From Larimichthys crocea (taxonomy: Eukaryota; Chordata; Actinopteri; Sciaenidae), in NCBI RefSeq assembly GCF_000972845.2, contig NC_040017.1, forward strand, positions 28,685,391-28,749,390: a stretch of DNA of 64,000 bases. Reading direction: 5' to 3'. Shown piece by piece: positions 45,641-55,197 of the stretch; the first letter of the stretch is position 1, and every line of letters begins with the position of its first letter. The translations under genes were made by a program, and so were the position numbers. Below the pieces are notes generated by a model. The model was not told the DNA's origin. It was given only the letters and a program-made list of their open reading frames with translations, and did not search any database.

Positions 45641-47223
45641 ATGGGTGACCTTAGAGGAGTGGGAGTGACCCCGTCCTTCAACCAGTCCTCAGTATCCAAC
45701 AATTCGACTCCCTGTGAACAGGTGGACACCTCAGGCCATGTCTTCTTCATGGTGATCTACAGTCTGATGTTTGTGGTGAGTCTCAAATGTTCACATTCTC
45801 TGTCTGTCTTAAAGAGCTAACCCCAACTGTCACATCAAATCCTGTAAATGTTGTAAATCCACTTCCTGTCTTGTCTCTGTTTCCTCTGTAGGTTGGTTTG
45901 ATCCTCAATGGTTTCACCCTGAAGGTTTACTTCTGCCGACCTCAGCAGCTGACGACCAGCAGTATGACCATCTACCTGAAGAACCTGGCAGCTGCCGACT
46001 TCCTGATCAGCCTCTGTCTCCCCATCCGAATCATGTACTATGCCAGCAGCTCCATCTACATACACCAGGTCTACTGCAGCTTTGGTGCTGCCACATTCTT
46101 TATGAACATGTACGCCAGCATCATGTTCATGGGCTACATCGCAGCTAACAGGTAGGACTGGACTAGAGCTAAGGCAGAGCAGCTTGTTCAGCTTTTGGGG
46201 CTTCTCCAGTTCTAACTACTGGAGAGTTAATTATTTCTGTGGAGTCGTTGATGCCTTTAGAGGCATGTGACTCATGGACACACCCCTCAATCCAGTTAGC
46301 TATTGAGTTCACCTGGGTAAAGGTGTGGATGGGGGCTGTTGAGGACACCTGTGGGTCATTTAATCACCCTGCCTCATTTGAGTCTTTAGGGTGTAGACTG
46401 TCATAGTGATGGTAACCTAGAAAGATCATCCCTCATCATAGAAGAAGGTTTGTTGCTGAAGATGATTCCAGTGCTGATTCATTTACTGACACCTGGCTCT
46501 CCTCTCTGCAGGTATCTGAAGATTGTCTATCCTTCAAGAACTCACATCTTGGGGAAAGTGCGACCTGCCCACATCATCTCCACAGTAACCTGGGTTTTCC
46601 TCTTGACCATGACGGGCGCCTACATCATCCTGTTGTTCCTTATGCAGAACAAAGCAACGACTTCTGTCCCCGACACAAGGACCTGTGAAGACCTGTACAG
46701 TGGCCAGTTCAGTCTGTTCCACAAAATGGCCCAGTTCTGCTGTGTTGTCATCTTCCTGTTTGTCCTCGTCTCCCTGGTCTTCTTCTACTACAGCACCTCC
46801 CGCAGGCTGTCGCTGGCACAGCAGAGGCAGCCAGCGTCCTCCAGCAACAAGAAGCTCGCCAAGTCCCGCAGGAACATGTTGGTGCTGGTCAGCGTCTTCT
46901 GTGTTTGTTTTGTCCCTTACCACCTGGCTCGCCTTCCCTATGTTTTCTTGTGGAGCCAATATTCATTGAGCCAGGTGTTGTTCTACCTGAAGGAGCTGAC
47001 CATCATTGTGTCAGCTCTTAACGTCTGCCTGGACCCTCTCATCTATTTCATCTTCAGCAAGGCCTTCAGGGCCCAGCTGGGCTTGACAAAGTTATTCAGG
47101 ACCACACAGGTCCCAATGAATGAAGGAAACCATGAGGGTGAACAACAACGACAGGCAGATGAGTGCCGTCATAATCAACAGGAGGACATTGAAGCAGAAA
47201 GTTCTTCTGTAGCTTCAGGCTAG
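45641..47223 (+). CDS. GPR34/P2Y12-type receptor, array copy F (reference copy)
   Basis: A seven-helix plasma-membrane receptor, probably Gi-coupled like its relatives; ligand unknown. Exons 45641-45775, 45892-46151 and 46512-47223 (phases 0 and 2) give 368 residues. The start is the first ATG in the exon; the N-terminus has NQS and NNST sequons and C25. Landmarks: N51 (1.50), D81 (2.50), C107 and C190 (disulfide), N131-R132-Y133 in place of DRY with the intron splitting the Arg codon, W159, H269-L-A-R272, K292 in K-E-L-T, and D306-P-L-I-Y. ECL1 lacks the usual Trp. ECL3 has Y282 where five copies have Cys. C-P-L-I/L-C-L-P-I-R-I-M-Y and F-M-N-M-Y resemble GPR34; HxxR and KExT resemble P2Y12/13/14. 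An AATAAA lies 104 nt after the stop. I cannot choose between a GPR34-like and P2Y12-like orthology without a tree. Confidence 0.88.
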
Positions 47224-47326
47224 CAGACACCAACGCCCATGACTTCAACAAAAAAACAACAACACAATAACCCTGTACCAAAATCATTCCAGGGCATGGA
47301 CAAATTTTGACTTCTTCAACTATGAA

Positions 47327-47332
47327 AATAAA
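47327..47332 (+). terminator. polyadenylation signal of copy F
   Basis: AATAAA 104 nt downstream of the stop, followed by a T/G-rich stretch (TTGTCTTGTCTTC). Confidence 0.6.
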
Positions 47333-47479
47333 TTGTCTTGTCTTCAATTATCTAGTTTTATCTCGACTCTTAATATTCACATAAAGGTAGTGAATGGAAA
47401 CAAACATTCATTCACATCTTGAGTAACCCTAAATTAATTTAAAACTTACAGCACATTTAATGGCAACACATCTAATAAA

Positions 47480-47720
47480 GGATGAAGATCCATCCATCCA
47501 ATTTCTGTAACTGCTTACCCTCATCAGGGCCTGAAGCTTAGAGCAGGGTTACACCCACAAGTCTCCGGTCATCACAGAGCACATAGAAACCTACGGACAA
47601 TTGAGAGTCACCAATAAGCAAATAAGTGCATGTCTTTGGGCTGACGGAGGAAGCCTGAGTCCCCGGAGAGAACATGCAAACTTGACACTTTGCACAGCTA
47701 TCCCTATTAGGACATTCAAT
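47480..47720 (-). mobile_element. non-LTR-derived dispersed repeat
   Basis: Contains CCATCCATCCAATTTCTG, AACCTACGGACAATTGAGAG, GTCTTTGGGCTGACGGAGGA and GAGAACATGCAAACTTG. I recall this combination as a very common fish LINE/SINE-derived sequence. Orientation and exact family are uncertain. Confidence 0.6.
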
Positions 47721-47880
47721 AACCTTCACTCATTGTGGATGGCCTAATCGAAAACCTTACCCTAACCATAACGATAACCAATTCACACCATAGGTTACCT
47801 TACACCATAACCTTCACCTGGAATTTTCCACATTAAGAGCAGTCTTTGGTTCCCACAAAGACTACAGGTCCTGTCAACAT
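47690..47880 (-). repeat. GGTTAGGGTTA-type dispersed repeat, inverted copy
   Basis: Minus-sense relative of 29210-29460, in the plus-oriented half of the array, as expected if the whole unit was inverted. Confidence 0.6.
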
Positions 47881-48005
47881 CAGTGTTGATACGTGTGAAT
47901 TCACTTTTTTTAGCCCCCAGTTTTGGTTTTCCATCGCATTTCCTGTTTTGGTTCAGTCTCATTGTTGCCAACAGCAGACACCTCTGATACATCCAAAGTT
48001 ATAAC

Positions 48006-48036
48006 GACATTTTCACACGGACTCTCAGACAGAGAG
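48006..48036 (+). promoter_or_regulatory. candidate noncoding exon end, copy G
   Basis: Shares TTTCACACGGAC and donor GAGAG|GTGAGT (ends 48036) with the other copies, but I do not find the AACC(A/G)CATCA motif at the usual distance upstream. Confidence 0.45.
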
Positions 48037-48059
48037 GTGAGTGCTGCAGATAATCAGAC

Positions 48060-48800
48060 AGATAGCAGGTAAATCTTTGTACTTTCACTGCACTAATATG
48101 AGACATCAGTTATTTATATGAGCTGTAATAAAAACAATGTTCATATTAATATCAGAGTTTTTATAGCATTTTGGTTTTATGTGGTTACAAGAAGTAGAAG
48201 TACTTTGTCCAAACACGGGTATGGGTAACAAGATTGAAAATGAAAAATCAAAATTTTGTGTTTTGTCTTTGGTTTTATAAAACAACCTGACCTTGTATTG
48301 TCACTGTGTTTAAGCTAAACTACTCATTTATGGATAACTTAACTTCAGTGATTAAAGAACCTGCATTTACCAACTAATACCTCCTGACTCTCACTTAGAT
48401 CTTTATTTAAATCAACTAAATCTGTTTATAATTGTGATTTAGTGTACAACATTTTAAACCTTTTATAATAAAATTATGTTGACACAGTACTCGTGGATAG
48501 GTGTAAAAACATAAGCTGTGGGGTATTTGTTTCTTGGCATAAAATAAATGTTCTCACAGTCATCCTCAGTGATGGGAACCAACTGCAGTTGACCACAAGC
48601 TCAACCAGCAAAGCCGAAAAAGTTTCAAACTCTAACCCATTAACTGAAAATACATGTACCTTGAAAAAAACCATCTTGTGACCAAAGACATTTGGGTTGA
48701 GAATCAGTTCTAGTTAGCGGCTTTTAGACCAGTATCCTGGGGCAGATCCATTGATCTAGCTGTCCGTGTACATGTTGCTGTGATGTTGTGTCACTTCCCT
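48060..48800 (+). other. 5' intron of copy G
   Basis: AT-rich, ends at the acceptor CACTTCCCTTTCAG near 48806. No other gene seen. Confidence 0.45.
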
Positions 48801-48905
48801 TTCAGCTTTAACTAATTCCTGTATGCAGACAGACGATGTTCAAACTGTTTTCTAACATTTCAAAGATCATTGTTTGGGTTCAACTCTCTCAGAACATCCA
48901 GAAAC

Positions 48906-50277
48906 ATGGGTGACCTTAGAGGAGTGGGAGTGACCCCGTCCTTCAACCAGTCCTCAGTATCCAACAATTCGACTCCCTGTGAACAGGTGGACACCTCAGG
49001 CCATGTCTTCTTCATGGTGATCTACAGTCTGATGTTTGTGGTGAGTCTCAAATGTTCACATTCTCTGTCTGTCTTAAAGAGCTAACCCCAACTGTCACAT
49101 CAAATCCTGTAAATGTTGTAAATCCACTTCCTGTCTTGTCTCTGTTTCCTCTGTAGGTTGGTTTGATCCTCAATGGTTTCACCCTGAAGGTTTACTTCTG
49201 CCGACCTCAGCAGCTGACGACCAGCAGTATGACCATCTACCTGAAGAACCTGGCAGCTGCCGACTTACTTATCAGTCTTTGTCTCCCCATCCGAATCATG
49301 TACTATGCCAGCCGCTCTGTCCCCATCTTCCAGGTCTTCTGCAGCTTTGGTACCTCCGCCTTCTTTATGAACATGTATGCCAGCATCCTGTTCATGGGCT
49401 ACATCGCAGCTAACAGGTAGGACTGGACTGGAGCTAAAGCAGGGCAGCTTGTTATTAGTTTTTAATAAGTTCATTGTGATTGTGCAAGTTTTTATTTGAC
49501 GTCTTTGTGAACACTGGTCTGGTGCCAGTGTTGGTTACGATTCATTTACTGACGCCTGGCTCTCCTCTCTGCAGGTATCTGAAGATCGTCCATCCTTTAG
49601 GAACTCACATCTTAGGGAAAGTGCGACCTGCCCACATCATCTCCACAGTAACCTGGGTTTTCCTCCTGACCATAATGAGCACCTTCATCATCCTGTTGTT
49701 CCTCACACAAAACTTGACTTCTGTTACCAACAGAAGGACCTGTGAAGACCTGTACAGTGACCAGGTCAACCTGTTCTACAAAATTGTCCAGTTCGGCTGT
49801 GTTGTCATCTTCCTGTTTGTCCTCGCCTCCCTGGTCTTCTTCTACTACAGCACCTCCCGCAGGCTGTCGCTGGCACAGCAGAGGCAGCCAGCGTCCTCCA
49901 GCAACAAGAAGCTCGCCAAGTCCCGCAGGAACATGTTGGTGCTGGTCAGCGTCTTCTGTGTTTGCTTTGTCCCTTACCACCTGGTTCGTCTTCCCTATGT
50001 TTTCTTGAGGCGCCAGTGTTCACATAGCCAGGTGTTCTTCTACCTGAAGGAGCTGACCATCATTGTGTCAACTCTTAACGTCTGCCTGGACCCTCTCATC
50101 TATTTCATCTTCAGCAAGGCCTTCAGGGCCCAGCTGGGCTTGAGGAAGTTGTTCAGGACCACACAGGTCCCAATGAATGAAGGAAACAACGAGGATGAAC
50201 AGCGACGTGCAGACGAGTGCTGTCAAAATCAACAGGAGGACATTGAAGCAGAAAGTTCTTCTGTAGCTTCAGGCTAG
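48906..50277 (+). CDS. GPR34/P2Y12-type receptor, array copy G
   Basis: Coding exons 48906-49040, 49157-49416 and 49575-50277, giving 365 residues. The second intron is only 158 bp. ECL1 is the S-R-S-V-P-I-F-Q type, as in copies A and H. ECL2 is three residues shorter than in F and gains an NLT sequon. HLVR, ECL3 Cys (RRQCSHSQ), K-E-L-T and DPLIY are intact. The tail ends E-S-S-S-V-A-S-G and closely matches copy E. Every landmark of a working receptor is present. Confidence 0.87.
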
Positions 50278-50660
50278 CAGACACCAACGCCCAATACAAC
50301 ACAATATCAACTCTTTTCTGGAGTTTACCTGTACCACAATCATTCCAGGGCATGGACTTATTAATACTATTGACTTTAAAAACATGGATTACAAAAAATA
50401 CTTATGTTCAATGTATTTGTCTTTTCTCATGTATCATATCACAGTAGTGGATCATTCACATCTTCTTTTGCCACACCCTGCCACAGTCTTTACAAACAAA
50501 GTGTTCATTGTTTTTCATTTCATGAAAAATCTCATTATAACTTCACCGATTGGAAATATTGTCTTTAATATTATCAGTACTGATGTAGTTGTTGAGGTCA
50601 CCTGTGGGTCGTTGACTCAGCTTGTCTTCATATCGTCGTTTGGGTGTCATGGGCGTAGAT

Positions 50661-50760
50661 CAGGGGTCATCAACTACATTTGTCCACGGCCAGAATTTTT
50701 CTCAGCAGACACCATCAGGGCCAGATGCTCTTGTAAAATAAAATGAAATAAATATTGTAT
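50661..50760 (+). mobile_element. hAT-like left end fragment
   Basis: Begins CAGGGGTCATCAACTACATT, a typical fish hAT end, followed by CACGGCCAGA and CATCAGGGCCAGATGCTC. No right end seen. Confidence 0.45.
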
Positions 50761-50984
50761 ACTCATTAATATATTATTATTTCATATGGTTGATGTTTTA
50801 TATAATCAGTCTTTGAATACTGAAATCACGTTTAAGTAAAATATTCAATATCTCCCAACTGCTTGGGTATCTCTATCATAAAGTGCTGGTGTAGTACTTT
50901 CATATATTACTGATATATACTGTTATAAAGTTATTTATAGCCTCTTTAGCACATTTCCTGTTCTGGTTCAGTGTCAGAGGTTCA

Positions 50985-51094
50985 GTTGTAACCGCATCAT
51001 TTTTCTCTGCAGATCCTCCCCCTCCACATAAAAGCTGTTTAGAATATAGTCAAACAATTCTTAACCACATATTCACACGGACACACAGACAGAG
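50985..51094 (+). promoter_or_regulatory. candidate promoter and noncoding exon, copy H
   Basis: AACCGCATCA at 50990-50999, CCTCCCCCTCCACATAAAAG (TATA-like), TTTCACACGGAC-type exon and donor AGAG|GTAAGT ending at 51094. Motif to donor 95 bp. Confidence 0.52.
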
Positions 51095-51119
51095 GTAAGT
51101 GCTGCAGATAACTCTTTGT

Positions 51120-51790
51120 ACTTTCACTGCATCAGTTCTTTGTATGAGCTGTAAGTACGGTAAATTACAACAATGTTCACATACATAAGAGCTTTTGTAG
51201 CATATTGTATTTTTATGCGTTAACTGCTAACTGGAATTTAAATTCTATTTCACTGCTGTGATCACAAACAGTAGCATTGGTGCATTGTAGCATTGCCCAA
51301 GCCCTAGTTTGGAAAACATTTCATATGTGTGATAATATATGTATTTTGATTGTGATTTTCTTTGCTGATGATGTGATATTCTTCATGACTGCAGAAACAG
51401 TTCATTCCCACAGAGTGCACTTTGAAGATTAACATTTAAGTCTTTGTTTAGTTTTTGTTGATTTCATTATTGTTGTTTTTATATTTGATTTATTTTTAGT
51501 TTCAATCGTTGCCTTTCTTTTTTATTGTCTTCTTTTTTATTATTTTGATTGCATATGTAATTCTTTGAGTTTCTTAGTCAGCATCTGAGAACACAACTGA
51601 TCTGAAAAATTAGGGGGAAAAAACTCTGAAACCAAAATTGAGTAGAAGGACTATTTCTTTCTCTCCTCTCAGATTTATCTTCTGTCCACTTATAAGGATA
51701 TTTAAATTGGTAATCAGTCAATAATCCAGTTTAGGTTTAGGTTTTCTCTGCTGCTGCTGCTGTGGTCTGTCACTTCCCTTCCAGCTTTAA
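51120..51790 (+). other. 5' intron of copy H
   Basis: AT-rich, contains remnants homologous to the same intron in copies B, C and F. No other gene. Confidence 0.45.
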
Positions 51791-51884
51791 CTAATTCCTG
51801 TATGCAGACAGATGATGTTCAAACTGTTTTCTAACATTTCAAAGATCATTGTTTGGGTTCAACTCTCTCAGAACATCCAGAAAC

Positions 51885-53370
51885 ATGGGTGACCTTAGAG
51901 GAGTGGGAGTGACCCCGTCCTTCAACCAGTCCTCAGTATCCAACAATTCGACTCCCTGTGAACAGGTGGACACCTCAGGCCATGTCTTCTTCATGGTGAT
52001 CTACAGTCTGATGTTTGTGGTGAGTCTCAAATGTTCACATTCTCTGTCTGTCTTAAAGAGCTAACCCCAACTGTCACATCAAATCCTGTAAATGTTGTAA
52101 ATCCACTTCCTGTCTTGTCTCTGTTTCCTCTGTAGGTTGGTTTGATCCTCAATGGTTTCACCCTGAAGGTTTACTTCTGCCGACCTCAGCAGCTGACGAC
52201 CAGCAGCATGACCATCTACCTGAAGAACCTGGCAGCTGCCGACTTCCTGACAAGCCTTAGTCTGCCCAATCGAATCATGACCTATGCCAGCAGCTCTGTC
52301 CCCATCTTCCAGATCTTCTGCAGCTTTGGTGCCTCCGCCTTCTGTATGAACATGTACGCCAGCATCCTGTTCATGGGCTACATCGCAGCTAACAGGTAGG
52401 ACGATATTGTCTTCGTGGAGAGGAGGGCCCACTCCTGCAGCTACATCTACGAGCCACAGACTTGTCTGGTGCCGTCCACCAAAATAACCCTACGTCATAT
52501 TGAAACTTCTCCAGACAAACTAAACCTACTTTTGATCCTTTCTGTACCAAGATGTTGAAAAAAAGACACTATTTGCATAATTTTGCACACAGCAATGCAG
52601 TGTTTTTCAATTTAATGTGACCTCTGATTGGCCCATAGATTGTTACATTTCATATATTGCATATACCTCTCTGCAGGTATCTGAAGATCGTTCATCCTTT
52701 AGGAACTCACAGCTTGGGAAAAGTGCGACCTGCCCACATCATCTCCACAGTAACCTGGGTTTTCCTCTTGACCACGGTGAGCACCTTCATCATCCTGTTG
52801 TTGCTCACGCAGAACAAAGAATTGACTTCTGTCCCCGACACAAGGACCTGTGAAGACCTGTACAGTGACCAGTTCAGCCTGTTCTACAAAATTGTCCAGT
52901 TTGGTTGTGTTGCCATCTTCCTGTTTGTCCTCGTCTCCCTGGTCTTCTTCTACTACAGCACCTCCCGCAGGCTGTCGCTGGCACAGCAGAGGCAGCCAGC
53001 GTCCTCCAGCAACAAGAAGCTCGCCAAGTCCCGCAGGAACATGTTGGTGCTGGTCAGCGTCTTCTGTGTTTGTTTTGTCCCTTACCACCTGGCTCGCCTT
53101 CCCTATGTTTTCTTGAGTAGCCAATGTTCACATAGCCGGACGTTCTTCTACATGAGTGAGTTGACCATCATGGTGTCAGCTCTCAACGTCTGCCTGGACC
53201 CTCTCATCTATTTCATCTTCAGCAAGGACTTCAGGGCCCAGCTGGGCCTTACGAAGTTATTCAGGACCACACAGGTCCCAATAAATGAAGGAAACAATGA
53301 GGGGAGGAGCAACAGGACAGGAGATGAGCAGCAACAAAATCAACAGCAATCGACAACAGGCGTTCTGTAA
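51885..53370 (+). CDS. GPR34/P2Y12-type receptor, array copy H
   Basis: Coding exons 51885-52019, 52136-52395 and 52677-53370, giving 362 residues. TM2 differs at two sites: S-L-S-L-P-N-R-I replaces S-L-C-L-P-I-R-I, putting a polar Asn beside the conserved Pro. ECL1 is S-V-P-I-F-Q. HLAR and the ECL3 Cys (SSQCSHSR) are present, but TM7 begins M-S-E-L-T, so Lys is replaced by Ser, as in copy D. Intron 2 begins like that of copy D, which makes D and H sister copies in this part. The tail ends S-T-T-G-V-L. Last member of the array before the gpr87-like gene. Confidence 0.86.
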
Positions 53371-53371
53371 T

Positions 53372-54299
53372 GGACACCTTCACTGAAGATGTTCAGGCTT
53401 CTAACAGACGTGTAGTTGTATCTTTGACTCTTGTACTTTAGCTGACCCATGTGGGGGCAGCAGATTTAGTTTGAAGGACGTCATCACATCATGATCGTGC
53501 AGAGGTGCAGCCAATCATTTCTGTTTTTTCCGAAAAGAAGGAAATGTGTGGTGCCATGCTGTTACTATATTAATAATGTGTTGCATCTGCAAAATAGGTG
53601 TTGCATTGGTGACCACAGGCTCTTTCAGTTCTCGTCTGTTTGCACTGCTAACACACAAACAAAACACCTATTATTTAATTAATTATATATATATATATAT
53701 ATTATATATATCAGAAACCTGAAAGATGTACCACCCTCTACAGACTCAGCTCGCAAACAGCCCCAATAAATACGTAAGTATTATATGATCTGAAGCTTAA
53801 GAGTCTACATGACTTCACGTGTGCCACAAAACCAAATCAGCTGAATTGACCAGAAATGTTTGATAGTCACAACAGTAACGTGACTGCAGCAGAGTCAGGT
53901 CTCGCACGTTTGATGCCCCATCATCAAAGTCCACTTTCACTTCCACATCAGGATTCTTTTTCCTGTCTTTCTTGTGTCTCTTGTCTCTCTCCTTTAAATC
54001 CTCGACAATAAATAAAACAAAACAACGTGTATCCTACGTGTTTTTAATATATAATGTCATTTATTTACAGTATTTTTACATTATTCTGCATATATATTAT
54101 ACATTTATTTTCATCAAACTTTAAAATATCACATTATAACACTGACTTGATCACAAAAGAATTAGAAACGCTGTCATTGTGAATATTAACTTAAATGATT
54201 TATATCCCGAAAAACGTCAGTGCCAACTTATCACTTTGTATTATTTACACGAACTCAAAATTTTAAAAAAATGCTTTAGCCTGAAGCTTGCTTAGCCTT
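53372..54299. other. intergenic between copy H and satellite
   Basis: 3' flank of copy H, with an AT tract at 53685-53711. No gene recognised. Confidence 0.45.
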
Positions 54300-54948
54300 C
54301 AGAGGTTTGTCGCTGTGTTCACTGTTAGACTGGACACTGCCGGTTCAGAGGGTTCTGCGCTGTGTCCACTGTTGACTGGACACTGCTGGTTCTGAGGTTC
54401 TGTCGCTGTGTTCACTGTTAGACTGGCACTGCTGGTTTGAGGTTCTGTCGCTGTGTCCATGTTAGACTGACACTGCTGGTCAGAGGTCTGTCGGTGTTCA
54501 CGGTTAGACTGGACACTGCTGGTTCAGAGGTTCTGTCGCCGTGTTCACTGTTAGACTGGACACTGCTGGTTCTGAGGTTCTGTCGCCGTGTCCACTGTTA
54601 GACTGGACACTGTTGGTTCGGAGGTTCTGTCGCTGTGTTCACTGTTTAGACTGGACACTGCCGGTTTCAGAGGTTCTGTCGCTGTGTTCACTGTTAGAAT
54701 GGACACTGCGGTTCAGAGGTTTCTGTCGCTGTGTTCACTGTTAGACTGGAACTGCCGGTTCCGCGGTTCTGTCGCCGTGTTCACTGTTAGACTGGACACT
54801 GCCGGTTCAGAGGTTCTGTCGCTGTGTTCACTGTTAGACTGGACACTGCCGGTTCAGAGGTTCTGTCGCTGTGTTCACTGTTAGACTGGACACTGCCGGT
54901 TCAGAGGTTCTGTCGCTGTGTTCACTGTTAGACTGGACACTGCTGGTT
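54300..54948 (+). repeat. 47-bp minisatellite, about 13 copies
   Basis: Largest array of the dispersed 47-bp unit. The right half is regular; the left half (54330-54790) has many one- and two-base gaps. Confidence 0.95.
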
Positions 54949-55197
54949 TGGAAGTCATTATCAGGCCCCCAGTCCAGCCAAGTAGCACTAGCTGCAGTTC
55001 TTAGCGGTGGCAGTGCAATCACTAGTAGCTACTGTAAGCACCAATCAGTACCCACTAAAAGTCCCTCCCTATCTGACGATTTTTACAGGAAACAATTCAA
55101 ACTTAAGACACCACTTCCTGTTTCAATGGGACTTTAAGGTCTGTTCGTGGCTAGTTGTTTGGTCCTCTCTCATTTACTTGTCTTCTCTCCTTTCCCC

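Larger units (their letters stand above)
43247..45775. repeat. large inverted repeat between copies E and F
   Basis: 43247-43860 (minus-oriented exon 1 and upstream of E) is mirrored at about 45200-45775 (F). Homology includes the CAGATTCATCTGGTGACCCG and CTTCTAACTGGAGCTGACCC strings. Between them, 43866-43935 is a second partial copy of the segment at 43462-43530. Confidence 0.8.

Noticed and set aside
54300..54948. Regular 47-bp repeats that could look like a CRISPR array
   Set aside because: Units are directly adjacent with no unique spacers, in a vertebrate genome; a minisatellite.
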